DNA of 64,000 nucleotides from Pedobacter glucosidilyticus DSM 23534 (GTDB lineage Bacteria; Bacteroidota; Bacteroidia; Sphingobacteriales; Sphingobacteriaceae): positions 151,178 through 215,177 of the forward strand of contig NZ_KE384313.1 of the NCBI RefSeq assembly GCF_000425145.1, written 5' to 3'. Below the pieces are notes generated by a model. It was given only the letters and a program-made list of their open reading frames with translations. It was not told the DNA's origin and made no database searches. This document shows positions 18,372 to 26,499 of this stretch, in pieces. A program made the translations under genes and the position numbers. Positions within the stretch are counted from its first letter, which is position 1. Every line of letters starts with the position of its first letter.

Positions 18372-19247
18372 ATGTTAAAATCAATGACTGGTTACGGATC
18401 GGCAACTAAAGATCTGGACAGCGGAAAATACACCGTAGAAATTAAGTCTCTCAATAGTAAGTTCCTAGAGCTTAACCTGAAACTCCCTAAAGCCTATTCT
18501 GAAAAAGAATTTTTCCTAAGAAATGAGTGCAATAAGCAAATAGAAAGAGGTAAAGTAATGCTTTCTATCAATATAGAAAGTAATAATACTGGCGCTAAAG
18601 CAGCTACCATCAACCAAGATTTATTGAAATATTATTATCAAGAACTTAAAAATACCGCTTTAGAACTAGGTGAAAATACCGATAACTTATTAAGCCTAGC
18701 TATTAACTTACCCGAAGTGGTAAAATATGATGAGAATGCTGTTTCTGAAGAAGAATGGAACCAGGTTTTAGCCACTTTTAATATGGCTCTAGAGAATTTC
18801 AAAAAATTTAGAGCAGACGAAGGTGAAGTTTTAGAAAAAGATTTGATTTTACGTATCGAAAATATTTTAACGCTTTTACAAAAAGTTGAGGTGGATGAAC
18901 CTAACCGCGTACCCGTTTTTAAAGAAAGATTAAACACTTATTTAGCAGATGCGGTTGGTAAAGAAAACATCGATAACAACAGGTTAGAGCAAGAAATCAT
19001 CTATTATATAGATAAGTTTGACATCACAGAAGAAAAAGTAAGATTAAGAAGCCACTGCGATTATTTTATCAAAACTTTAAAAGATAAAGATGCTAATGGT
19101 AAAAAATTAGGTTTTATCTCGCAAGAAATAGGCAGAGAAATTAATACCATGGGCTCTAAAGCTAATGATGCTAATATCCAAAGAAACGTGGTGAGCATGA
19201 AAGAAGAATTAGAGAAAATTAAAGAACAACTGTTAAACGTATTATAA
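18372..19247 (+). CDS. yicC: YicC-family endoribonuclease
   Basis: A 291-residue member of the YicC/YloC family, which cleaves RNA and affects small-RNA turnover in other bacteria. The N-terminal MLKSMTGYG motif and the C-terminal segment with IGREINTMGSKANDA are both conserved family hallmarks. An upstream TTG is in frame, but the ATG at 18372 gives exactly the canonical N-terminus. It is followed by gmk after 66 bp of short repeats and then nadD. Confidence 0.92.
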   Translation: MLKSMTGYGSATKDLDSGKYTVEIKSLNSKFLELNLKLPKAYSEKEFFLRNECNKQIERGKVMLSINIESNNTGAKAATINQDLLKYYYQELKNTALELGENTDNLLSLAINLPEVVKYDENAVSEEEWNQVLATFNMALENFKKFRADEGEVLEKDLILRIENILTLLQKVEVDEPNRVPVFKERLNTYLADAVGKENIDNNRLEQEIIYYIDKFDITEEKVRLRSHCDYFIKTLKDKDANGKKLGFISQEIGREINTMGSKANDANIQRNVVSMKEELEKIKEQLLNVL

Positions 19248-19308
19248 GGCACAAAGCTTTAAGCTTAAGGCACAAAGCTTTAAGCATTTAGCTTTAAGCA
19301 TTTAGCTT
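19246..19308. repeat. Short tandem repeats between yicC and gmk
   Basis: A 21-bp unit beginning AAGGCACAAAGCTTTAAGC is repeated twice from 19246, and a 14-bp unit AGCTTTAAGCATTT is repeated from 19276 and 19290. They fill the gap between yicC and gmk and contain nested AAGCTT palindromes. A related 21-bp-period repeat occurs at 63486-63527. Confidence 0.85.
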
Positions 19309-19313
19309 AAAAA

Positions 19314-19886
19314 ATGAAACAAGGCAAACTCATTATATTTTCGGCACCATCTGGAGCAGGTAAAACCACTATCGTTCATCATTTACTGAATAAATTTCCG
19401 GATAAAATTTCCTTTTCTATATCGGCAACTACCCGGCAATTAAGAGGCGATGAGGTAAATAATAGAGATTATTATTTCATCAGTAATGAAGAGTTTTTAC
19501 ACCGTGTGGCTAAGCATGAGTTTGTAGAATTTGAAGAGGTATATACCGGAACTTTTTATGGCACTTTAAAAAGCGAAATCCAAAGAATTTGGGATGAGGA
19601 TAAGCATGTAATTTTTGATATTGATGTTGAAGGTGGTTTAAGATTAAAGAAAAAGTTTGGTGATGATGCTTTAGCTATTTTTGTACAGCCACCATCTTTA
19701 GAAGTTTTAATAGAAAGATTAACGGGCAGAGGTACAGACTCTGAAGAAAAACTTGCAGAACGTATAAAGAAAGCAGAAAAAGAGCTTGACTACGCCTCTA
19801 AATTTGATGTGATTCTAAAAAATCACGACTTAGATACTGCTTGTAAAGAAGCAGAAGAGTTAATTGCTAACTTTATAAACAGTTAA
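19314..19886 (+). CDS. gmk: Guanylate kinase
   Basis: A 190-residue kinase that converts GMP to GDP with ATP. The P-loop SAPSGAGKTT is at residues 10-19, followed by the guanylate-kinase SISATTRQLRGDEVNNRDYYF region that binds GMP. Length and motifs match the family. It lies 7 bp before nadD on the same strand, so they are probably co-transcribed. Confidence 0.96.
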   Translation: MKQGKLIIFSAPSGAGKTTIVHHLLNKFPDKISFSISATTRQLRGDEVNNRDYYFISNEEFLHRVAKHEFVEFEEVYTGTFYGTLKSEIQRIWDEDKHVIFDIDVEGGLRLKKKFGDDALAIFVQPPSLEVLIERLTGRGTDSEEKLAERIKKAEKELDYASKFDVILKNHDLDTACKEAEELIANFINS

Positions 19887-19893
19887 ATTAACA

Positions 19894-20466
19894 ATGAAAA
19901 TTGGTTTATTTTTTGGCTCTTATAACCCTATCCATACCGGGCATTTGGTTATCGCCAATTATATGGCCAACCATACCTCTTTAGATAAAGTTTGGCTAGT
20001 AGTTTCTCCTCATAATCCTTTAAAAGATAAAAAAGACCTTATTCAGGTTTATGATAGGCTTGAGATGGCTAAAATAGCTACCGAAAAAAGCGAGAACATC
20101 AGCGTAAGCGATATTGAACTTAAACTACCGCAACCATCTTATACCATAGATACGCTCACGCATTTAAAAGACCTTTACCCAGAACATGATTTTGTGTTGA
20201 TTATGGGTGCAGATAATCTGAAAAGCCTTAAGAAATGGAAAAATTATGAGCTTATTCTTAGAGATTATCATATTTATGTTTATCCAAGACCGGGTTATGT
20301 TGATGAAGAATTTAGCTATCATCCATCAGTAACCACTACCCAAACTCCTTTAATGGAAATCTCCTCTACTTTTATTAGAAAAGCCATTAAAGAGCATAAA
20401 AATGTACAGTATTTCTTACCAGAAGAAGTATTAGAGTTTATAGAGAGTAAAAGTTTATATAAATAA
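19894..20466 (+). CDS. nadD: Nicotinate-nucleotide adenylyltransferase
   Basis: A 190-residue nucleotidyltransferase that joins nicotinate mononucleotide with ATP to form deamido-NAD. The nucleotide-binding GSYNPIHTGHL motif (residues 8-18, with the HxGH core) and the C-terminal ISSTFIRKAI motif are intact. It follows gmk after 7 bp. Confidence 0.94.
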   Translation: MKIGLFFGSYNPIHTGHLVIANYMANHTSLDKVWLVVSPHNPLKDKKDLIQVYDRLEMAKIATEKSENISVSDIELKLPQPSYTIDTLTHLKDLYPEHDFVLIMGADNLKSLKKWKNYELILRDYHIYVYPRPGYVDEEFSYHPSVTTTQTPLMEISSTFIRKAIKEHKNVQYFLPEEVLEFIESKSLYK

Positions 20467-20504
20467 TCTACCCCTGTTATGAAAGATTATTTTTATATTT
20501 AATT

Positions 20505-20702
20505 ATGGAAATAACAAAAGATGCTATGCAGCATATTGTTAATCATATGCTACCTAAAACAGATGTTGCCATTGTTATTGATAAAATATTGTTAATGGCT
20601 AAGTTAGATAATGCTTTCCAAGAACTTGAAGAAGGAAAAGGTATATCTGATGAAAAACTAGAAGAAGAAATGAATGAATGGTTCAAAGAAAACTACGATT
20701 AA
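20505..20702 (+). CDS. Antitoxin-like protein of a RelE/ParE-type pair
   Basis: A 65-residue acidic protein with a helical N-terminus (MQHIVNHMLPKTDVAIVIDKI) and a strongly acidic tail (ISDEKLEEEMNEWFKE) typical of small antitoxins that wrap RelE/ParE toxins. It overlaps the next gene by 25 bp in another frame, antitoxin first, the usual order of type II systems. No DNA-binding fold can be assigned with confidence from the sequence alone. Confidence 0.62.
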   Translation: MEITKDAMQHIVNHMLPKTDVAIVIDKILLMAKLDNAFQELEEGKGISDEKLEEEMNEWFKENYD

Positions 20703-20995
20703 AAATTCTACCAACTGCTATTTCGGATCTTAAAGAAATAGCTTCATACATCGCCATCAATTCTCCAAAATATGCTAAAATTGAAGTCGACCGTATCATT
20801 GCCTTTCTTAGAAAAATTCCAACTCATCCACTAAAAGGAAAGAGTTTTTTCTATAAAAATATAGAAGCTCATCAGCTTATATTTAAGCATTATCTAATTG
20901 TTTATAAAATTGATGATGGTTTTATTGTAATACTTACCATTCATCATTCTGCAAGATTAATTTCTAATCATCCAAATCTTGATGACAATGCTTAA
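20678..20995 (+). CDS. RelE/ParE-superfamily toxin
   Basis: A 105-residue protein with the RelE/ParE layout: basic N-terminus, helices containing AISDLKEIASYIAINSP, then the strand run HQLIFKHYLIVYKIDDG and VILTIHHSARL at the C-terminus. Members either cleave mRNA at the ribosome or poison gyrase; which one applies here cannot be told. It overlaps the upstream acidic gene by 25 bp and would be co-translated with it. The ATG at 20678 begins MVQRKLRLKILPTAIS, a normal start for the family. Confidence 0.75.
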   Translation: MVQRKLRLKILPTAISDLKEIASYIAINSPKYAKIEVDRIIAFLRKIPTHPLKGKSFFYKNIEAHQLIFKHYLIVYKIDDGFIVILTIHHSARLISNHPNLDDNA

Positions 20996-21020
20996 ATTTA
21001 CAGCTTAAGTCATAAAAACC

Positions 21021-21614
21021 ATGTTTAAATTACAATTACCAACAGACCCATTTTGGGTAAAAAATGTGGTAGAAAGTAATATCGAAGAAATTCTAACAGA
21101 CCACGCCTATTGCGAACAAAAGGCAGCTACCAACGCCATAACCCTCATTATCCAAAACCCAAATGTGCCAGAATTGGTACAAGAAATGGCAGAATTGGTG
21201 AAAGAAGAAATGGACCATTTTAAGCGTGTGCATGATATCATCATTAAAAGAGGTTATACTTTTGGCAAAGAGCGTAAAGACAATTACGTTAACGAGCTTA
21301 TGAAATTCTTGAAAAAGGGAGGAGGCGAAAACCAAAGAACAGAAAACATGGTTGACCGTCTTCTGCTTGCCGCGATGATAGAAGCTAGAAGCTGCGAACG
21401 CTTTAAAGTGCTATCAGAACATGTTGCAGACAAAGAGCTAGCGGCTTTTTATCATGAGTTGATGATTTCTGAAGCTACACACTATACGCTTTTCATCGGT
21501 CTAGCCAGAAAATACGGAGATGGTATTGATGTAGATAAACGCTGGCAAGAATGGTTAGATTACGAGGGCGTTATCATCAGAAGCTACGGAAAAAGCGAAA
21601 CCATACATGGTTAA
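21021..21614 (+). CDS. miaE: tRNA-(ms2io6A)-hydroxylase
   Basis: A 197-residue di-iron protein of the MiaE family, which hydroxylates the isopentenyl group at tRNA position 37. The four-helix metal-binding motifs are seen as VKEEMDHF (residues 60-67), IEARSCERF and MISEATHY, carrying the Glu and His ligands. It begins FKLQLPTDPFWVK, a conserved family start. It lies between the toxin-antitoxin pair and an oxidoreductase gene on the same strand. Confidence 0.9.
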   Translation: MFKLQLPTDPFWVKNVVESNIEEILTDHAYCEQKAATNAITLIIQNPNVPELVQEMAELVKEEMDHFKRVHDIIIKRGYTFGKERKDNYVNELMKFLKKGGGENQRTENMVDRLLLAAMIEARSCERFKVLSEHVADKELAAFYHELMISEATHYTLFIGLARKYGDGIDVDKRWQEWLDYEGVIIRSYGKSETIHG

Positions 21615-21625
21615 CATCCTAAAAA

Positions 21626-22624
21626 ATGAAAAAAATTAAATGGGGAATTTTAAGTACGGCAAAAATTGCTACCGATAGGGTTTTACCCGCACTTGTAGAC
21701 TGCAAGTTTACACAAGTTGATGCAATTTGCTCTAGAGATTTAGCACAAGCACAAAAAGTAGCTCGTCTTTTAAATATTGAAAAAGCGTATGGCAGCTATG
21801 AAGAGCTATTAAATGATAAAGATATTGATGCTATTTACATCCCTTTACCCAATCATTTACATGTAGAATGGAGCATAAAATGCTTAGCAGCGGGCAAACA
21901 TGTTTTGTGCGAAAAACCCATCGGATTATCGAGTAAAGAAGCCCAAATTCTTTTAGAAGCTGCTAAGAAATATCCTCATCTAAAAATCATGGAAGGCTTT
22001 ATGTATAGGTTTCATCCGCAATGGATACATGCAAAAGAGCTGGTAAACCAAAAGTGGATAGGCAATTTGAAAGTTATCCAATCTTTTTTCTCTTATTATA
22101 ATGTAGACCCACAGAACATTCGCAATCAAGCAGAAATTGGTGGTGGTGGGCTAATGGATATCGGCTGTTATTGTATCTCGCTTTCACGATTTTTATTTGA
22201 TGCAGAGCCTTTACAGGTTGTAGCTGCCATAAATTACGACCCTGTACTAAAAACCGATGTCATATCAACCGGAATAATGCAATTTGAAAACGGAGTGTCA
22301 AGTTTTACTTGTTCTACCCAATTGGTACCCTACCAAAGGGTAAATATCATTGGGGATTTAGGTCGCATAGAAATAGAAATTCCTTTTAATGCCAAACCTT
22401 TAAAACCCGCTAAAATAAGCCTTTTTAAGGCAGATGAACAAAAAGACATTTTCTTTGACATCACCAACCAATATGCTTTACAGTTTGATGCTTTTTCTAA
22501 AGCCATTTTAGAAGATAAAAATGTATCAACGCCTTTAGAAGATGCGGTAAATAACATGAAAGTAATAGAAGCTATGTTTGCTAGTGATAAAGATAAATGT
22601 TGGAAAAATATGAATAAAGCGTAA
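21626..22624 (+). CDS. Gfo/Idh/MocA-family oxidoreductase
   Basis: A 332-residue NAD(P)-dependent dehydrogenase. The N-terminal Rossmann domain begins KIKWGILSTAKIA, and the signature CEKPIGLSSKEA with its catalytic Lys is present; the C-terminal half is the family's alpha/beta substrate domain. Substrates of the family are sugars, inositols and related polyols; the specific one cannot be read from sequence. It follows miaE after 11 bp and ends before a large empty region. Confidence 0.9.
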   Translation: MKKIKWGILSTAKIATDRVLPALVDCKFTQVDAICSRDLAQAQKVARLLNIEKAYGSYEELLNDKDIDAIYIPLPNHLHVEWSIKCLAAGKHVLCEKPIGLSSKEAQILLEAAKKYPHLKIMEGFMYRFHPQWIHAKELVNQKWIGNLKVIQSFFSYYNVDPQNIRNQAEIGGGGLMDIGCYCISLSRFLFDAEPLQVVAAINYDPVLKTDVISTGIMQFENGVSSFTCSTQLVPYQRVNIIGDLGRIEIEIPFNAKPLKPAKISLFKADEQKDIFFDITNQYALQFDAFSKAILEDKNVSTPLEDAVNNMKVIEAMFASDKDKCWKNMNKA

Positions 22625-23165
22625 GAAATGGCAACCTGTTTTCATGATGAATCAAGTATGATAACTCATACACCTTAAGAATTATCAATCACCATGTTAC
22701 GTTCCAAATAGATATAAATTTCCTGTAATTTTGAGCTCAAAAAGCTAGAATATCTCCTGATTTATCAGTTTTTTATTAATCACTTAAGAAAAAATAAATA
22801 TCTGATTTTTCAAAGTACTGATTATCAAACACATTATTTTTTAACTTTTTAGTGAAGATTTAACAAGTCTTATATATAATTTATATATTCAAACAAAAAT
22901 TTAACGCCTCACTTTATTAGCTTTAGTAAATTCGTTTAATATTGAATAAAATTCAATTATTGAACTTAATTTGTGCTACAATTATAGTGTTATCACTCAA
23001 ACCAACTGTATTTATTGATTTGATTACTGATATTTTAAACTTACCATATAACATCAGAACTATAAGATTAACGTAGGATTAACGTAAGATAAACGTAGGA
23101 TAAACGTAAGAGCAGACTATCTTACCTATCTTCTCTTATTAAAGAATCCTATTAATCCATTGCCC
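22625..23165. other. 541-bp AT-rich gap between convergent genes
   Basis: No open frame with coding character is visible on either strand. It is very AT-rich (for example TTATATATAATTTATATATT near 22870-22890) and ends, toward the minus-strand gene, with four 11-bp tandem repeats at 23068-23111. No intrinsic terminator with a GC stem is obvious. Confidence 0.6.
23068..23111. repeat. Four tandem 11-bp repeats
   Basis: Units TTAACGTAGGA, TTAACGTAAGA, TAAACGTAGGA and TAAACGTAAGA follow one another without gap. The 11-bp period is close to one helical turn, and the units alternate in a two-by-two pattern (TT/TA start, GGA/AGA end), which points to duplication of a 22-bp unit. Confidence 0.93.
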
Positions 23166-24194
23166 TTAAGCACCAAAACTATTTATTTCTTCATGGTTGA
23201 TTTTCATACCCAAAACATTCTTAAGGTAATTATCTATCACCTCAACATCAATGGTGTCGTGTATTAGGCCTAAATATAAATCTGGCCTTACAATAAAGGT
23301 CCGCTTTGTATCAGGCTTTATGCCCATAAATTCAAATAAGGGGTTGTTTTTCTCACTCGGTGGTAAATAATAAAGTTTTACCGGATAATTTAACTGCATC
23401 CACCGGGAAACAGTAAATAAATTTGGCTGTGATAAATAACCGAAAAGGATAACCGAAAAATACTGATAATTCGTCCACTGATGTAGTTGGATCTCTACCT
23501 GAGCTTTTTCATCATAAAAATTAAAATTAGGAAAAAGTTCCCCGGCCTCTAGACTCCTATCTTGACTTAAATGAAGGTTTATTTTTGCGTCTATCAACTG
23601 ATAAGCTTTTGCCTTAGGCGGATGTATTTTATCTAATAATCTTTTAAAAAGTGGCTGTTTGTAGGCTTTTAAATTCCACTGCTCTTGCAATAAAGCTTTT
23701 TCATGTACTTCGGTTACAAGTGTTCTCTGCTTTAAAGTTTTATTTAATACCCCACTAATTCGCCAGCCTAACAATAAGATACTCCTAAAACTTAAATCAA
23801 GGTTGTTATTTAAAAGCAAAGCCTGTGCATGGTAAATAAAAGCATCATCTTTAGCTTTATTTTGGGAGTATATTGCTGGCAGCAAGTTTTTTTCTATTTC
23901 CTTTTCAGATGATTTCCAAACAACGGGGCATACCCTACTTGCCAATAGCTTTAAGCTTTGTTCTAAAAAGCTTGGAACCGTAATAAGCTCAGCGTTATTT
24001 TTTATCTGATAACCAAATTGCGCTAAAAAGTGCCCTATATAGTTATCAAAAACCAAGTTTTCCGGAAAATCATCAGGCTTCTCTTGCTCTGCCCATATAC
24101 AAACCGATACACCATTATAACTTAAAGCGGTTGCCAAAAACAAAGCTGGTAAATTAATGCCGTAAATGCTTACATCGGTGTCGGGTTTCAACAT
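23166..24194 (-). CDS. Degenerate FAD-monooxygenase-like protein, translationally coupled to upstream methyltransferase
   Basis: A 342-residue protein with no catalytic assignment. The start TDVSIYGINLPALFLATALS aligns by eye with the Rossmann start of FAD-dependent aromatic hydroxylases (UbiH/PheA type), but the glycine-rich GxGxxG is lost (GINLPA). Around residues 118-165 YHAQALLLNNNLDLSF and LLLGWRISGVLNKTL correspond to the GD-motif helix and its LAWKLAAVL continuation, again with the GD residues gone. Near 225-320 LEAGELFPNFNF and TFIVRPDLYLGLIH resemble the thioredoxin-like C-terminal domain of those enzymes. The middle substrate domain is short. Its ATG shares one base with the stop of the upstream gene (TAATG). 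Homology is inferred. Confidence 0.5.
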   Translation of the reverse strand: MLKPDTDVSIYGINLPALFLATALSYNGVSVCIWAEQEKPDDFPENLVFDNYIGHFLAQFGYQIKNNAELITVPSFLEQSLKLLASRVCPVVWKSSEKEIEKNLLPAIYSQNKAKDDAFIYHAQALLLNNNLDLSFRSILLLGWRISGVLNKTLKQRTLVTEVHEKALLQEQWNLKAYKQPLFKRLLDKIHPPKAKAYQLIDAKINLHLSQDRSLEAGELFPNFNFYDEKAQVEIQLHQWTNYQYFSVILFGYLSQPNLFTVSRWMQLNYPVKLYYLPPSEKNNPLFEFMGIKPDTKRTFIVRPDLYLGLIHDTIDVEVIDNYLKNVLGMKINHEEINSFGA

Positions 24195-24907
24195 TATTTG
24201 CTTCTGTATAATAAAAATATGGTAGGCTTTTTATGTAAATCAGGTGCCTCTTTCCGCCAATCGCCAATAGATTTGGTCTTTACAAACTCATCCTCAGCAG
24301 TTAAATTACTTGCTATACATAACAATGTATCTGGCCTACATGTTCTTAAAATCTCTTCTAACATGGGGTTATTTCTAAAAGGCGTTTCAATAAAAAGCTG
24401 TGTTTGTTTAAAACGCTCTGCAAAGCCTTCCAAATCTTTAATCTTTTTAGCTCTGGCCATTTTATCAATAGGTAAATATCCTTGGAAAGCAAAACTTTGT
24501 CCGTTAAAGCCTGATGCCATCAGGGCTAATAATAAAGAGCTTGGGCCTACCAAGGGTACAACGTTTATATTTCTTTTATGCGCTTCGGCAATAATTTCTG
24601 CCCCAGGGTCTGCAATACCTGGGCAACCAGCTTCACTCATTAAACCTACATTTTTACCTTGTTCTAAACCTTTGAAATAAGGTTTTAAGCTGCCTTCACG
24701 GTTATGTTTTCCGTAATCATGAATAATTAAATCACTCTGTGGCGTTTTCAAGCCCGCTTCTTTCAAACATCTTCTCGCTGTTTTTTCATTTTCTACGATA
24801 TATTCATCAATAGCATTTATGGTATCAACCAAAAAAGGTGTTAAAGACTTTGCAACAGCATTTTCTGCCATTACAACCGGAATAAGATATAAGGTACCTT
24901 TTGTCAT
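24194..24907 (-). CDS. RsmI-like SAM-dependent methyltransferase (tetrapyrrole-methylase fold)
   Basis: A 237-residue protein of the tetrapyrrole-methylase fold, with GTLYLIPVVMAENA at the N-terminus, a GLMSEAGCPGIADPG loop (about residues 86-100), the VPLVGPSSLLLALMASGF region that binds SAM, and FIETPFRNNPMLEE. RsmI itself 2'-O-methylates C1402 of 16S rRNA, but it is about 280 residues long with an extra C-terminal domain; this protein is shorter and starts differently, so its target is uncertain. The next gene starts on its stop codon (TAATG), so the two are coupled. Confidence 0.82.
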   Translation of the reverse strand: MTKGTLYLIPVVMAENAVAKSLTPFLVDTINAIDEYIVENEKTARRCLKEAGLKTPQSDLIIHDYGKHNREGSLKPYFKGLEQGKNVGLMSEAGCPGIADPGAEIIAEAHKRNINVVPLVGPSSLLLALMASGFNGQSFAFQGYLPIDKMARAKKIKDLEGFAERFKQTQLFIETPFRNNPMLEEILRTCRPDTLLCIASNLTAEDEFVKTKSIGDWRKEAPDLHKKPTIFLLYRSK

Positions 24908-25142
24908 ACCACAAATTACGTGATTTTACCAAAGGAAATAAGTAATAAAAAAATCTAATTTTCTTGACACCTTTTCATTCCTCTATTCGTCTTACTATTA
25001 AAGCGGTTGTTTAGTAACCGTTAAATAACCAAATTATTTATAAATATCTGAAGCTTGTCAAATTATCAAGACTCTTGTATAAAAAGCTTTATAGATAACG
25101 TTTTATAAATAGTTCCGTAAAAAATGGAAAGGAAAATGTACC

Positions 25143-26408
25143 ATGAACAGATTAAAAAAATCTTTATCAGTTTTGGGGATAAGCATCTTATTCCTAATCG
25201 TAAATGCTAACACCAGCCAAGCACAAAGTAGAAGTGTTAGTTTACAAACCTTTTATGATGAGCTTTCTTATCATGGAGATTGGATAAATAACCAAGAATA
25301 TGGCTACGTTTGGCGACCAAATGTTGGTAACGATTTCAGACCTTATTATACCAATGGAAGATGGGTAATGACAGAATATGGCAATACCTGGGTTTCTGAT
25401 TATGAATGGGGTTGGGCCCCTTTCCATTATGGACGTTGGTTTTACGATAGCTATGACGGATGGATTTGGTTACCCGATACAGAATGGGGACCAGCCTGGG
25501 TAGAATGGAGAACAGGTGGCGGATATTATGGATGGGCACCCCTTGGACCAAGAATATCTGTTAATATCAATATTGGCAGAAGATATTATCCAGACCACTA
25601 TTGGGTTTTTATACCTCAAAGATGTATTTATTACCCTTCATATTATAGATACTGGGAACCAAGAAGAAACGTAGTTATTATCAGGAATACAACCATTATA
25701 AATAATGTTTATGTAAACAGAAATGTTAGGTATAACAGCGGCCCCAGAGTTGAGGATGTAAGAAGAGCTACCAGACAAAATGTTACCGTGTATAAAATTA
25801 ATGACAGTAACAGACCAGGCTCTGCAAGAGTAGAAAGAGGTACAGTAAATGTTTATCGCCCTCAGGTAGAAACAAGAAAAGATGCTGCACCAAGAGCTAT
25901 TGCTAATAACACCTCAAGACCATCAAGAACAGAAATAGGCACAAGACCTTCTTCTAATGATAATAGGGTTGCGGATAGAAATGAAAACAATGCCAGACCA
26001 GAACGGTTAGAAAGACCTAGCTCTCCTGCCAGACCAGAAACAAATAACTCAACACCCTCTAGACCGGATTATAATAGCAGACCAGAGCGTGTAGAAAGAC
26101 CTAGTTCTTCTGATAGGCCAGAAACAAGTAATTCCGCACCTTCCAGACCGGATTACAATAGCAGACCAGAACGGGTAGAAAGAGAAAGACCCTCTTCTAC
26201 ACCAACAGAAAGCAGAAGTTATCCTTCTGGGGATAATAGTAGAAGATCTTCTGGTTCAGAAAGAACTCCATCTGCTCCTCAAAGAGTAGAAAGACCATCT
26301 GCGCCACGTTCTTCTCCTTCAAGACCATCAAGTGGCAGTACTGAGAGAGGAAATAGCAGTAGAAGTAGTTCAGAAAACAGCTCAAGATCTGGAAGACCAA
26401 GTAGGTAA
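25143..26408 (+). CDS. DUF6600-family exported protein with low-complexity tail
   Basis: A 421-residue protein with a signal peptide (ends NTSQAQ). Residues about 30-150 hold aromatic- and Gly-rich repeats (VWRPNVGNDFRPY, WGWAPFHYGRWFYD, WLPDTEWGPAWVEW, YYGWAPLGP), the DUF6600 pattern, of unknown function. The C-terminal half is low-complexity, rich in Arg, Ser, Pro, Asn and Glu, and contains a 28-residue repeat starting RPERVERPSS. It is basic and probably unstructured. It may be a periplasmic or surface protein binding polyanions or cell wall, but that is inference. It stands alone with its own terminator. Confidence 0.72.
   Translation: MNRLKKSLSVLGISILFLIVNANTSQAQSRSVSLQTFYDELSYHGDWINNQEYGYVWRPNVGNDFRPYYTNGRWVMTEYGNTWVSDYEWGWAPFHYGRWFYDSYDGWIWLPDTEWGPAWVEWRTGGGYYGWAPLGPRISVNINIGRRYYPDHYWVFIPQRCIYYPSYYRYWEPRRNVVIIRNTTIINNVYVNRNVRYNSGPRVEDVRRATRQNVTVYKINDSNRPGSARVERGTVNVYRPQVETRKDAAPRAIANNTSRPSRTEIGTRPSSNDNRVADRNENNARPERLERPSSPARPETNNSTPSRPDYNSRPERVERPSSSDRPETSNSAPSRPDYNSRPERVERERPSSTPTESRSYPSGDNSRRSSGSERTPSAPQRVERPSAPRSSPSRPSSGSTERGNSSRSSSENSSRSGRPSR
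25995..26195 (+). repeat. 84-bp tandem repeat inside the DUF6600 gene
   Basis: Two 84-bp units (25995-26078, 26079-26162) and a partial third encode the 28-residue repeat RPERxERPSS...SRPDYNS. The reading frame is kept. Confidence 0.9.
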
Positions 26409-26427
26409 ATACCTTATAATTTTATAG

Positions 26428-26464
26428 AATGGCTGTCTTTTTTAAAAAAGACAGCCATTTTTTT
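26428..26464. terminator. Intrinsic terminator after the DUF6600 gene
   Basis: A perfect 16-bp palindrome (26428-26443 with 26444-26459) is followed by further T. It lies about 20 bp past the stop codon. Confidence 0.85.
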
Positions 26465-26499
26465 ATGGCATCATTACAGTATTTATTATCTTTCGGGAT

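Noticed and set aside
22625..23165. Replication origin or plasmid iteron region
   Set aside because: There are AT-rich DNA and tandem repeats, but no DnaA boxes, no dnaA, dnaN or rep gene nearby; the evidence is too thin.
24962..24990. Sigma-70-like -35 element TTGACA before the DUF6600 gene
   Set aside because: No -10 box at the right distance, and Bacteroidota use a different promoter pattern.
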